From Oligoflexia bacterium (lineage in GTDB: Bacteria > Bdellovibrionota > Bdellovibrionia > JABDDW01), in contig JADLCR010000007.1 of the NCBI GenBank assembly GCA_020847095.1, forward strand, positions 28,034 through 92,033: a stretch of 64,000 nt of DNA. The letters run 5' to 3'. This document shows, piece by piece, positions 1 through 7,190 of this stretch (position 1 is its first letter; each line of letters begins with the position of its first letter). Under the pieces are notes generated by a model. That model saw nothing but the letters and a program-made list of their open reading frames with translations. It searched no databases and was not told the origin of the DNA. Made by a program: the position numbers and the translations under genes.

Positions 1-23
1 CTATTTGCCTAAGGCCAATTCCC

Positions 24-521
24 TTATTTTTTAGGTTGCTTGGGAATAGTCACTTTACATTTATTAAATCGAAGACTTCCACCTTCATAATCGATCGCAA
101 ATTCCAGAGCCTTGGTTTTATTTGTGAATGAATTTTCAATGACGTACTCAGGCCCCATGTACGCAATAGAGTCTTGAGTGGCGAAGCCTTTTGAATCCAT
201 ATCCGCCATTGATTCTAGTTCATATTCATAAATGAAACTGCCGTCTTTAGTAATAAAGGCCACTGCGAGCTGTGTTGATGGATACACCGGCATAAACACT
301 TTCACACTGATTTTCGATTCAAGCTTTCTCTTGGCTCCCGTTCGAACGTAAAAGTAATGATCGGTGGGTTCACATTTAGCGATCAATAATCCTGATTCTA
401 GAATCGCGTTTGCAGAGTCACCTTCATAAACCTCTTGCGGTATCATTTTGATTGGCTTTGCCGCATAGGCTGCTGGTAACGAAAACAAAACTGCCAATAA
501 AATTGCAATGTGCTTCATCAT
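24..521 (-). CDS. Small secreted protein of unknown function
   Basis: I do not recognise the family. The 165-residue product begins with a clear Sec signal peptide (MMKHIAILLAVLFSLPAAYA, probable cleavage after AYA), so it is expected in the periplasm or outside the cell. The mature part is about 145 residues, with two cysteines (in 'AKCEPTD' and 'FNKCKVT') that could form one disulfide, and no transmembrane segment. Its alternating hydrophobic and charged stretches suggest a beta-rich fold; this is inference. A GAGGG Shine-Dalgarno-like stretch lies about 10 bases before the tandem ATG ATG start. It is the last gene on the minus strand at the window edge, and no terminator is visible in the 23 bases below it. 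Confidence 0.75.
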   Translation of the reverse strand: MMKHIAILLAVLFSLPAAYAAKPIKMIPQEVYEGDSANAILESGLLIAKCEPTDHYFYVRTGAKRKLESKISVKVFMPVYPSTQLAVAFITKDGSFIYEYELESMADMDSKGFATQDSIAYMGPEYVIENSFTNKTKALEFAIDYEGGSLRFNKCKVTIPKQPKK

Positions 522-674
522 TATTTTAACCCTCTACTTTCATGAATCAAAAATTTGAACAAATTCAGTTTGAATAAACATGCGTCGGTTTTTATTGCAA
601 GATTAAGAACGCTTTTCTCCTGAAATTCCAATCAAGAATACGCCGGGCTACGAACGGCAAGTACGCTTTTTCAA

Positions 675-803
675 GGCGCGACTGGATTTTGTGATCGGCT
701 ATCCTGCCGATCACCGCAGGATCGGCAGCGACGCCTTCATGGCGCCGCTCTATCTCAACTGTTTCAAGCGTCGCTTGAAACGGCCTGTGAACCAAGCGAC
801 CCC
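675..803 (-). repeat. Distal interrupted copy of the tRNA-Pro 3' end
   Basis: Fifteen bases (ggcgcgactggattt, 675-689) match the acceptor and T-arm 3' part of the tRNA-Pro gene. They are followed by a 99-base insert and then gaaccaagcgacccc (789-803), which matches the next part of the tRNA (T-arm 5' side and variable region) with one extra A. The break falls in the T loop, at the same point as in the copy at 966-1072. The two halves of the T stem can still pair, so the copy looks like a T arm with a hugely expanded, hairpin-rich loop. Confidence 0.7.
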
Positions 804-814
804 AAGGGGTCGCT
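761..814. repeat. Two tight perfect palindromes within the distal tRNA-like copy
   Basis: gtttcaagcg (761-770) pairs with cgcttgaaac (772-781) around a single base. agcgacccc (795-803) pairs with ggggtcgct (806-814) around two bases, and the left arm of the second palindrome is itself part of the tRNA-derived sequence. Neither is followed by a T run on either strand, so they do not look like ordinary Rho-independent terminators. Confidence 0.7.
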
Positions 815-840
815 GAACTCATACCCGATCTGTACCAGCC

Positions 841-965
841 TCAAACCTTCAGAAATGCCCCAGATGCGAGAAGCCGAGGACGCGACGAGCGAGGTGTATT
901 TGGGTTATACATTGAGCGAGGAGCAACGAGGCGACGAAGCAGATGGGGCATTTCTGAAGGTTTGA
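841..965. repeat. 22-base perfect inverted repeat abutting the proximal tRNA-like copy
   Basis: The 22 bases at 841-862 (tcaaaccttcagaaatgccc plus ca) are the exact reverse complement of 944-965, with an 81-base loop between. The right arm ends directly against the CCA-equivalent (tgg at 966-968) of the tRNA 3'-end copy. In RNA from the minus strand this would be a long stem immediately after that CCA. The inverted repeat at 1109-1234 is placed the same way relative to the true tRNA. Confidence 0.8.
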
Positions 966-1072
966 TGGTCGGCGCGACTGGATTTCATCTCGGCCAGTCC
1001 CTGGCCTCGCCCCTTCGGGCTCGCCTGCGGCTCGTGCAAAAATCCCATCCTGGGATTTTTGTGAACCAGCGA
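966..1072 (-). repeat. Proximal interrupted copy of the tRNA-Pro 3' end
   Basis: Twenty bases at 966-985 are identical to 1234-1253 of the tRNA gene, including the encoded CCA, discriminator base, acceptor strand and half of the T arm. After a 77-base insert, gaaccagcga (1063-1072) resumes the tRNA sequence exactly where it was broken. The insert holds a 10-bp hairpin and smaller GC-rich hairpins. Break point and layout match the copy at 675-803. Duplicated tRNA 3' ends behind a tRNA gene are known from the E. coli tyrT locus (the rtT repeats), but those are not interrupted in this way. Confidence 0.75.
1038..1060. repeat. 10-bp perfect hairpin in the proximal copy
   Basis: aaaaatccca and tgggattttt flank a three-base loop. 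On either strand the stem ends in a run of T, so it could act as a weak bidirectional Rho-independent terminator, for example of the tRNA-Pro transcript. The stem is AT-rich and the T run is part of the stem, so a purely structural role is as likely. Confidence 0.5.
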
Positions 1073-1108
1073 AAGTTTGATCCCTGACTCAAACCAGTGC
1101 ACAAACAA

Positions 1109-1234
1109 ATTTTCGCGGGAGAGCCGCGAGCCAGACGCGAAGCCGATCCCGAAAACAAGGAGCATATAAATCATATGTGACGAAGTTTGAGGGAGGGGCG
1201 ACAAAGTATGACGACGCGGATCTCCCGCGAAAAT
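1109..1234. repeat. 14-base inverted repeat abutting tRNA-Pro CCA end
   Basis: attttcgcgggaga (1109-1122) is the exact reverse complement of tctcccgcgaaaat (1221-1234), with 98 bases between. The right arm overlaps the last base of the encoded CCA. In the tRNA-Pro precursor this would place a long stem directly behind the mature 3' end, where it could affect 3' processing. Confidence 0.75.
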
Positions 1235-1310
1235 GGTCGGCGCGACTGGATTTGAACCAGCGACCCCTTGCACCCCAAGCAAGTGCTCTACCAGGCTGAG
1301 CCACGCGCCG
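1234..1310 (-). tRNA. tRNA-Pro (anticodon GGG)
   Basis: The reverse complement folds as a full 77-base cloverleaf with encoded CCA: acceptor CGGCGCG/CGCGCCG, D arm GCTC..GAGC, anticodon stem CTTGC/GCAAG around loop TTGGGGT (GGG with G37), and T stem CTGG/CCAG. The 5' C1 and the GGG anticodon followed by G37 are typical of bacterial proline tRNA. It lies 64 bases after the merR gene on the same strand, with its own candidate promoter in the gap. Two overlapping track ORFs here (152 and 74 codons) are translations of the tRNA and are not genes. Confidence 0.96.
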
Positions 1311-1334
1311 CAATAATTGGACTTTAAGCTATTG

Positions 1335-1363
1335 GTTTTAAGAGTGGATGTGGGCCTTGGCAA
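1335..1363 (-). promoter_or_regulatory. Candidate sigma-70 promoter for tRNA-Pro
   Basis: On the minus strand TTGCCA (-35) is followed by 17 bases and TAAAAC (-10), about 25 bases before the mature tRNA 5' end. The spacing is ideal and the match is 5/6 and 4/6. It lies between the merR stop and the tRNA, so the tRNA need not depend on read-through from the ribosomal operon. Confidence 0.5.
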
Positions 1364-1374
1364 GTAAAATCAGG

Positions 1375-1965
1375 TTAGCCAAAAAGCTCTTTAACTCTTC
1401 GAATATCTTCAAGAAGTTGCTCAACGCGTTCTGAAGCCGAATGGAGACGTTCTTTAACATCTTGGTTTTGCTTTTCGACTTTAAGCTCCTTGCGAAGCTC
1501 CCGAATCTTGCGTTTTGCCCCTGCGATCGAAAATTTCTCGTCGTATAAAAGCTTTTTAATAATTAGGACTGTCTCAACGTCTTTACGCGTATACATGCGC
1601 TGATTAAATGCGCTTTTTTGGGGATTTAGGGCATCGAATTCCGACTCCCAATAACGAAGCACATAAGGTTTAAGCCCCGCTAATTCGGCGACTTCACCAA
1701 TTTTAAAAGCCATTTTATCGGGGATCTGGCGGGTTATTGCCGTCAAATCGATCGAGGATTCTTGAGGATCAACATGGTTGCCGATATCGTTGAGCTCTAA
1801 AGGCACTTCTTCAATGGGTTCTGGAACTGGGTCCATACCAAATACGGGCATAGCCTGTAGCTCGGGATTTGGAACGTCTTCGACAATAAATTCCATGGGC
1901 TCATTCTTATTTGATGCTTCAGGACTTTCTGGGTTTTCAGGAACCAGGGTTTGATCAAGATCCAT
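1375..1965 (-). CDS. MerR-family transcriptional regulator with long acidic N-terminal tail
   Basis: The product is a 196-residue DNA-binding protein. Residues 1 to about 82 are acidic and proline-rich and look disordered. From about residue 83 there is a MerR winged helix-turn-helix ([21 protein letters not shown]), with the RMYTRKDVE segment typical of the family. A lysine/arginine-rich helix and a short coiled coil (to 196) follow, probably for dimerisation. No conserved metal-binding cysteines are present, so it is not a metal sensor of the MerR/CueR kind. It is the last protein gene of the thrS-infC-rpmI-rplT-pheS-pheT-ihfA run, 22 bases after ihfA. A MerR-type gene after ihfA in this cluster is common in related bacteria; its target is not evident. 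Confidence 0.85.
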   Translation of the reverse strand: MDLDQTLVPENPESPEASNKNEPMEFIVEDVPNPELQAMPVFGMDPVPEPIEEVPLELNDIGNHVDPQESSIDLTAITRQIPDKMAFKIGEVAELAGLKPYVLRYWESEFDALNPQKSAFNQRMYTRKDVETVLIIKKLLYDEKFSIAGAKRKIRELRKELKVEKQNQDVKERLHSASERVEQLLEDIRRVKELFG

Positions 1966-1987
1966 TTCATTCCCCCGCTAGACTTGT

Positions 1988-2344
1988 TTAATCGTTATCA
2001 TCATCGTCGTCGTCATCTTCAACGATTTGGCTAATGTCCTCTCCATTCAGCATGGCCTTTAAAACTTGGCTGGGCCTAAATGTGAGTACGCGCCGGGCAC
2101 TGATTTTAATCTGCCCCCCGGTCTGAGGATTTCTGCCAATTCGCTCTTTTTTCTGACGCACAACGAAGTTTCCAAAGCCCGAGATTTTGATTTTCTCGCC
2201 GGCCTCTAAAACCTCTTTCATGCAATTGAACACTAGCTCGACAAGCTCTGAAGATTCTTTCTTAGAAAACCCAATCTTTTCGTAAACCTTCTCAACGATG
2301 TCGGCTTTGGTCATTGTGGACTTACCGAGATTCTGCCCTGACAT
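1988..2344 (-). CDS. ihfA: Integration host factor alpha-type HU/IHF protein
   Basis: The product is a 118-residue nucleoid protein that bends DNA as a dimer. After a short leader, MTKADIVEKVYEKIG opens the helical HU/IHF body. The beta arm carries GRNPQTG, the conserved proline-bearing tip that intercalates into DNA, and the body ends with FRPSQVLK. The call as IHF alpha rather than HU rests on its place directly after pheT, as in most proteobacteria. The C-terminus has an acidic run (EDDDDDDDND) not usual for IHF alpha. The 2344 start is chosen because GGGGGAGA lies four bases before it; a start at MTKADIV (2314) would remove only the leader. Confidence 0.93.
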   Translation of the reverse strand: MSGQNLGKSTMTKADIVEKVYEKIGFSKKESSELVELVFNCMKEVLEAGEKIKISGFGNFVVRQKKERIGRNPQTGGQIKISARRVLTFRPSQVLKAMLNGEDISQIVEDDDDDDDND

Positions 2345-2419
2345 GTATCTCCCCCTGGACGTGTGGACGATCCCTTAACCTATAGAAAGGCTAGCAAGTT
2401 ATTGAAAAGTTTCAAGCTT

Positions 2420-4870
2420 TTAACGAACTGACACGCCAAGCTTAGATACGGCCCCATCTACAGCTTTTTTATGCGTCGCGTTGACTTCATCGTCAGAAAG
2501 AGTCTTTTGAGGGTCTAGGTAAACCAGACGAAAGGCAAGGCTCTTCTTGTCTTGGGGAACGCCTTTTCCTTCAAACACATCAAAGCACTCGCATTGAACC
2601 GCAAGAGCACCTGCGCCCTTAAGCAGCTCTTTTTTAATATCCGCGGCTGCTAATCCCCGGTCGGCGAGAAAAGCCACATCCCTTGTCACTGAGGGAAATT
2701 TCGGCAGCGGCTTCATTTTCGAAACTCGAGGTTGGCCAGCAAAAAGCCCTTCCAGTGAAATTTCTACGCCAACCGCTTCAACGTCCACTTCAAGAGCCTG
2801 CAAGAGTCCGGGATGTAAAGTTCCAAAAATTCCAATGGATTTTCCCTCGGCAAATATTCGTCCGCTTTGCCCTGGGTGCAAAAATGAAGCGGCCGTTTTT
2901 AGCGGATCAAATTGATATGATCGAAGCCCCCATTGATCTAACAAAGACTCTAAGATTCCCTTAATTCGATAAACAAGGGGCACACCAGAAGACTTAATCC
3001 AGTTAGCTTCGTTTTCACCCCAAAGGACGATTCCCAAACGGGCTTCTTCCGAATAAGGTCTTGGCCCTTGAAGGTCGTCTCTTTGTTCGGCCCAAAACAC
3101 CGGGCCGATTTCGAAAAGCCGTCCTGATTTATTTCCGTGGCGAACATTGAACGCCAAATTTTTCAAAAGGCCCGGCAAAATACTTAACCTCATCGCATTG
3201 AGGTCTTGATTGAGGGGATTTTTTAAAAAGACTGGTTTTGCTTTGTAAGTGAGCCCCCATTCTTTCTTTTCTCCGGCCTCATCTCCTAAAACTTTTTTCT
3301 GAAAATCAGAGCTTAGAAAACTAAGATTAACGGCTTGGCTCACACCTAAAGAGCGAAGATCGCGGGATAGTTTTTCTTCAAGATCAAATTGCCGATGATG
3401 AGGAGTGGGATCTTTCGTTACCGCCGGTATGGTTTCTGGAATATTATGATATCCCTTGAGTCTCAAAATTTCTTCGCCCAAATCTTCAGCCAGTTTCAAA
3501 TCCCCACGGTACGCGGGCGGATTGACCAAAAGTTTTTGCCCTGAACCCGAAACATCACAACCCACACGCTCTAATAGTCTTTTGGCCTCTACTCCCTCGA
3601 TGGGAATACCAAGTCTTGCCCCAATGTACTTAAGATCAATTTCAATTCGAGGCCGCACGAGTGGACGCGGATAATGATCGTGGTGATCAGAACAAACTTG
3701 CCCCTGGGCCACTTCGCTTAGGAGCTGACAGGCACGGTTGAGAGCCACAACAACTTGATCTGGATCAATCCCACGGCAAAAGCGGTAAGAAGAATCGCTA
3801 TCCATGCCATGGAGTCTTGAGGTTCTTCTGACAGTCCAAGGCACAAAGTAGGCGCTTTCCACAAATATATCTTTTGTGGAGTCCGTGACCCCACTTTCTT
3901 TGCTGCCCATGACTCCAGCAAGCGCGATGGGTCGTTTTGCGTCGCAAATCACAAGCTCGGAACCGTCAAACTTGAGTTCCCGATCATCAAGAGCCACCAT
4001 GGTTTCGCCGGGCTGACTCGGCCTGACTACGACGTGTTTCCCCTCAACTTTTTCAAGATCAAAGGCATGTAGTGGCTGACCTAACTCCATCATCACATAA
4101 TTTGTCACATCAACCACATTATTGATCGATCGCAACCCAACCGCTTCCAAACTTTTCTTTAGCCACTCTGGGCTTGGCCCCACTTTTACATTCATGACAG
4201 CTCGGCCCGCATAGCGAGGGCAACGATCCGTATCCTCAACAGAAAGTCTCACTAGTTTTTTCGTGGATTCACGCCCATCGGCGGCAGGAATTGTCGGAAA
4301 TTCAAGAGAGCGGCCCAAAAGGCTACAAAGCTCTCTTGCAAGCCCAAGATGACTTAAGCAATCGGCCCGATTAGGGGTCACCTTGATATCGAAAAGAACA
4401 TCATCTAGGTGGGCGTATTTAGAAAATGGCTCTCCCACGGGGGCCGACTCCGGCAAGATCATAATCCCTTCGGATTGAGCGGCAATACCCAGTTCCTTTT
4501 CCGAACAAAGCATTCCTTGGGATTCAATGCCCCGAATCTTACTTATCTTAATTTCAAAATTTCCTGGCAAGACCGCGCCCGGCAAGGCCAAGACCGCGAT
4601 ATCGCCTGCTTTATGATTCTTTGCTCCGCAGACGATTTGATGAGTTTCGTTACCCGTTGAAACTTTGCATAAGGTCAAATTATCAGCCTGAGGGTGCTTT
4701 TCCTTTTCCAATATTTTGGCCACAACAACATTTTTCAGACTGGCCCCTTGATCCGTAATGCCCTCGACTTCGAGGCCCCCTTGAGTCAACAGTTCAGAAA
4801 TCTTGTCTGGTTGCTGTGCCAAATCTCTGAGATCAATATATTTTGCTAACCACTTCAGAGAAATCTTCAT
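2420..4870 (-). CDS. pheT: Phenylalanine--tRNA ligase beta subunit
   Basis: The 816-residue beta chain of the alpha2beta2 PheRS has the usual bacterial length. In order it shows the N-terminal tRNA-binding OB fold (about 40-150; 'KHPQADNLTLCKV'), the B3/B4 editing domain (about 210-400), B5 ('DLKLAEDLGEEILRLKGY'), the catalytic-like fold, and a C-terminal ferredoxin-like anticodon-binding domain (about 720-816; 'FPSVTRDVAFL'). It edits Tyr-tRNA(Phe) and binds the tRNA. The ATG overlaps the pheS stop by four bases (ATGA), which indicates translational coupling. Confidence 0.98.
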   Translation of the reverse strand: MKISLKWLAKYIDLRDLAQQPDKISELLTQGGLEVEGITDQGASLKNVVVAKILEKEKHPQADNLTLCKVSTGNETHQIVCGAKNHKAGDIAVLALPGAVLPGNFEIKISKIRGIESQGMLCSEKELGIAAQSEGIMILPESAPVGEPFSKYAHLDDVLFDIKVTPNRADCLSHLGLARELCSLLGRSLEFPTIPAADGRESTKKLVRLSVEDTDRCPRYAGRAVMNVKVGPSPEWLKKSLEAVGLRSINNVVDVTNYVMMELGQPLHAFDLEKVEGKHVVVRPSQPGETMVALDDRELKFDGSELVICDAKRPIALAGVMGSKESGVTDSTKDIFVESAYFVPWTVRRTSRLHGMDSDSSYRFCRGIDPDQVVVALNRACQLLSEVAQGQVCSDHHDHYPRPLVRPRIEIDLKYIGARLGIPIEGVEAKRLLERVGCDVSGSGQKLLVNPPAYRGDLKLAEDLGEEILRLKGYHNIPETIPAVTKDPTPHHRQFDLEEKLSRDLRSLGVSQAVNLSFLSSDFQKKVLGDEAGEKKEWGLTYKAKPVFLKNPLNQDLNAMRLSILPGLLKNLAFNVRHGNKSGRLFEIGPVFWAEQRDDLQGPRPYSEEARLGIVLWGENEANWIKSSGVPLVYRIKGILESLLDQWGLRSYQFDPLKTAASFLHPGQSGRIFAEGKSIGIFGTLHPGLLQALEVDVEAVGVEISLEGLFAGQPRVSKMKPLPKFPSVTRDVAFLADRGLAAADIKKELLKGAGALAVQCECFDVFEGKGVPQDKKSLAFRLVYLDPQKTLSDDEVNATHKKAVDGAVSKLGVSVR

Positions 4871-5919
4871 GACCGGAACTGCTCCAAGAAACGAGTATCG
4901 TTTTCCGTAAATGCCCCAATATGTGTGACTCCGTATTTCACGATGGCAATCCGCTCAATACCCATCCCAAATGCAAATCCGTTGTATTTTGGGTATTCAA
5001 TTCCCGCGGATTTGAAAACATTGGGATGAATCATTCCTGAGCCCCCAATTTCAATCCAACCGGAGCCCTTGCACATGGAACAGCCTTTTTGTTTGCACAA
5101 AGGGCAGCTGGCATCAAATTCCGCACCAGGCTCAACAAAAGGAAAAAAACTAGGACGGAGTCTGACTTTGACTTCAGACCCGAAAAATTCCCGGGCGAAA
5201 AATCCCAGGGTCCCCTTGAGATCAGCCATGGAAACATTCTCATCGACCACAAAGCCTTCAACCTGATGAAAGTGCGGTGAATGAGACACGTCGCTGTCAC
5301 TGCGATAAACGCCACCGGGACTCATGATTCTTAGCGGTGGTTTTTCAGTCATCATAGATCGGATTTGGACAGGGCTTGTATGAGTTCTTAAAATCCAAGG
5401 TGAAAATTCACCGGTCTTTCGCTCGACACCATCATCGATATAAAACGTATCTTGCATATCGCGTGAAGCATGATCGGGACCGATATTGAGGGCATCAAAA
5501 TTAAAAAAGTCTTTTTCAATATGAGGGCCGAGTCGAACCGAAAAACCAATACGGCCAAAAATCTCACATAACTCGCGGGTGACTCGCACCACAAGATGGT
5601 CTGAGCCCACCATCCGCTTTTCACCAGGTAAGGTGATATCAAGTCGCTCCTTTTCGAGGCGACTATTTAGTTCTGAGCGTTTTAGACCGGATTCTTTACT
5701 CAAATAGAGGGACTCAAGCTCGTCACGCACTTCATTCGCACGCTTTCCGATGGTCTTGCGATCATCGGGCGTAAGCTTTCCCATTTCTTTCAGAATGCCT
5801 GAAAAACTACCTTGCTTGCCCAGGTACCGAACTTTAACTTCGTACAGAGATTCGCTGGTCGTGGCTTTAGCAATGGCCAATTTGGCCTCTTCAAAAAGCC
5901 CATTGATGCGATCTAGCAT
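4867..5919 (-). CDS. pheS: Phenylalanine--tRNA ligase alpha subunit
   Basis: The 350-residue catalytic subunit of PheRS is a class II synthetase. The N-terminal coiled coil (about 1-90) precedes the catalytic core, with 'RTHTSPVQIR' (motif 2 region) and 'FAFGMGIERIAIVKYG' (motif 3) visible. A Cys cluster near 270-285 (CPLCKQKGCSMCKGSGW) resembles a zinc-binding knuckle inserted in the catalytic domain. AAGGGA lies six bases before the ATG. It sits 20 bases after rplT and overlaps pheT. Confidence 0.98.
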   Translation of the reverse strand: MLDRINGLFEEAKLAIAKATTSESLYEVKVRYLGKQGSFSGILKEMGKLTPDDRKTIGKRANEVRDELESLYLSKESGLKRSELNSRLEKERLDITLPGEKRMVGSDHLVVRVTRELCEIFGRIGFSVRLGPHIEKDFFNFDALNIGPDHASRDMQDTFYIDDGVERKTGEFSPWILRTHTSPVQIRSMMTEKPPLRIMSPGGVYRSDSDVSHSPHFHQVEGFVVDENVSMADLKGTLGFFAREFFGSEVKVRLRPSFFPFVEPGAEFDASCPLCKQKGCSMCKGSGWIEIGGSGMIHPNVFKSAGIEYPKYNGFAFGMGIERIAIVKYGVTHIGAFTENDTRFLEQFRS

Positions 5920-5939
5920 GGTGGTCCCTTATTTGTTTT

Positions 5940-6293
5940 TTACTGTGCCGCCAGAGCTTGCTTAACGATGGCTGAAAATGCTGCCGCATCGTGAATAGCA
6001 ATATCAGACAAGACTTTTCGATCCAGCCCGATCTTGGCCTTATGAAGGGCTCCAATAAGCTTTGAGTATGTGGTTCCGTTGGCTCTAGCAGCAGCGTTAA
6101 TGCGCACCGTCCAGAGTTTTCGGAATTCTCGTTTTCGGGTTTTACGATCTCGGTAAGCATAAACGCCTGCGCGATCGACAACTTCTTGAGCTGTTACAAA
6201 TAATCGACTGTTAGATCCGTAAAAACCTTTAGCTCGTTTTAAGACTTTTTTCCTTCGAGCGCGGGCCTTAGTTCCACGTTTTACGCGTGCCAT
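5940..6293 (-). CDS. rplT: 50S ribosomal protein L20
   Basis: The 117-residue protein has the classic start [19 protein letters not shown] and the conserved [10 protein letters not shown] and [13 protein letters not shown] segments. L20 binds 23S rRNA early in 50S assembly. In several bacteria it also represses its own operon through the infC-rpmI-rplT mRNA. Here the rpmI-rplT gap is 80 bases and no pseudoknot was worked out. A good AAAGGAG precedes the ATG by eight bases. Confidence 0.98.
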   Translation of the reverse strand: MARVKRGTKARARRKKVLKRAKGFYGSNSRLFVTAQEVVDRAGVYAYRDRKTRKREFRKLWTVRINAAARANGTTYSKLIGALHKAKIGLDRKVLSDIAIHDAAAFSAIVKQALAAQ

Positions 6294-6373
6294 GATTTAA
6301 CTCCTTTGTCCTCGAGGCCAGTCATTCGCAATGATGACTTGTTTGATGCCAGAGTACGGTTGAGCTCTGCCAA

Positions 6374-6568
6374 TTATCCGTTAGGAAGCAATCTTCCCAC
6401 TTGGATCATGTTGGCTGAGTTAACAATAAAATTTCTTCTCAATGCTCGTTTTTGTTTTGTCGAGCGGTGCCTCAACAAGTGGCGGGCGTACGCTCCCTTG
6501 CGCTTAACTTTGCCGCTACCTGTAACTCTAAGTCGTTTAGCCGCACCTTTATTTGTTTTCATTTTCAT
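6374..6568 (-). CDS. rpmI: 50S ribosomal protein L35
   Basis: The 64-residue basic protein ([20 protein letters not shown]...) matches the L35 signature KTxxGAAKR and the C-terminal [13 protein letters not shown] segment. It is a structural protein of the 50S subunit. It lies 22 bases after infC and 80 bases before rplT, the standard bacterial order. AAGGA is placed about nine bases before ATG. Confidence 0.97.
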   Translation of the reverse strand: MKMKTNKGAAKRLRVTGSGKVKRKGAYARHLLRHRSTKQKRALRRNFIVNSANMIQVGRLLPNG

Positions 6569-6590
6569 AAAAAACTGTCCTTATTTAATT

Positions 6591-7169
6591 TTACGCCTTT
6601 TTCTGCTCTTGAGGGGCTCCCGTGGTTGCCGCCGGTTTTGGTGACGGCGCCCCTGCTTTCGGCTTTCCTGGACCCAAAAGCATGATGAGTTTTTTACCCT
6701 CAAAAGTAGGATTCTGCTCTATAACACAGCTATCACCCAATGTGGCAATGATTTTATCCAGTAAGGCCCTTCCCAACTCGGAATGGGATACTTCGCGCCC
6801 ACGAAAGGTCACAATAACGCGAGCCTTATGGCCCTCTTGTAAAAACTCCTGGATATGGCGGGTCTTGTACTCCACATCGTGCTGATCCGTATTTGGTCTG
6901 AATTGAACCTCTTTTATTGTAATGACGGTCTGCTTTTTCTTGCTCTCGGCCGCCTTTTTCTTCAATTCATACTTATACTTACCGAAATCCATCATTTTGC
7001 AGGTGGGGGGATTGGCATCCGGGGCCACCTCGATCAAGTCTAAGCCCTTGTCGTAAGCCATTCGAACGGCATCTGGAACCTGAAATAGGCCTAGCATTTT
7101 ACCTTCGTCGTCAATAACTCGCACCATGGGCGCGCGGATTTCAAAGTTAACTCTCAGCTTTTTGTTGAT
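6591..7169 (-). CDS. infC: Translation initiation factor IF-3, starting at ATC
   Basis: IF-3 proofreads the start codon and keeps 30S subunits free. The ORF track begins at an internal ATG (7127), which would cut off the conserved N-terminus. Reading upstream in frame gives INKKLRVNFEIRAP, the family's RVN-EIRAP start, back to an ATC at 7169 placed six bases after GGAGG. An in-frame TAG lies five codons before the ATC, and no ATG, GTG or TTG occurs between. The protein is thus about 192 residues, with IF3_N, a lysine-rich linker and IF3_C ('GREVSHSELG', 'LPLGPGKP'-like end), plus a Pro/Ala-rich tail. Rare ATT/ATC starts in infC are known to allow autoregulation by IF-3 itself. It lies 21 bases after thrS. 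Confidence 0.93.
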   Translation of the reverse strand: MNKKLRVNFEIRAPMVRVIDDEGKMLGLFQVPDAVRMAYDKGLDLIEVAPDANPPTCKMMDFGKYKYELKKKAAESKKKQTVITIKEVQFRPNTDQHDVEYKTRHIQEFLQEGHKARVIVTFRGREVSHSELGRALLDKIIATLGDSCVIEQNPTFEGKKLIMLLGPGKPKAGAPSPKPAATTGAPQEQKKA

Positions 7170-7190
7170 GGGACACCTCCACTAATTGGG

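Larger units (their letters stand above)
522..1233. other. Protein-gene-free region downstream of tRNA-Pro, rich in tRNA-derived and inverted repeats
   Basis: About 700 bases carry no convincing protein gene. Going downstream from tRNA-Pro on the minus strand, the order is: a long inverted repeat touching the tRNA CCA end, an interrupted copy of the tRNA 3' end, a second inverted repeat touching that copy's CCA, and a second interrupted copy. Each element is listed separately below. The ORFs of 76, 152 and 74 codons in the track here read through these palindromes or through the tRNA itself. The repeat period is about 270-290 bases. The region may be transcribed as a structured tRNA trailer or may be a fossil of repeated recombination at the tRNA 3' end. 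Confidence 0.6.

Noticed and set aside
675-1310. Integrated element with attL/attR at tRNA-Pro
   Set aside because: The tRNA-derived copies are only 270-560 bases from the gene with no integrase or cargo between them; a deletion scar is possible but no element remains.
592-1363. ORFs of 76, 152 and 74 codons on the minus strand (592-822, 905-1363, 1089-1313)
   Set aside because: They read through palindromes, tRNA-derived repeats or the tRNA-Pro gene itself; composition follows the repeats and there is no protein-like domain.
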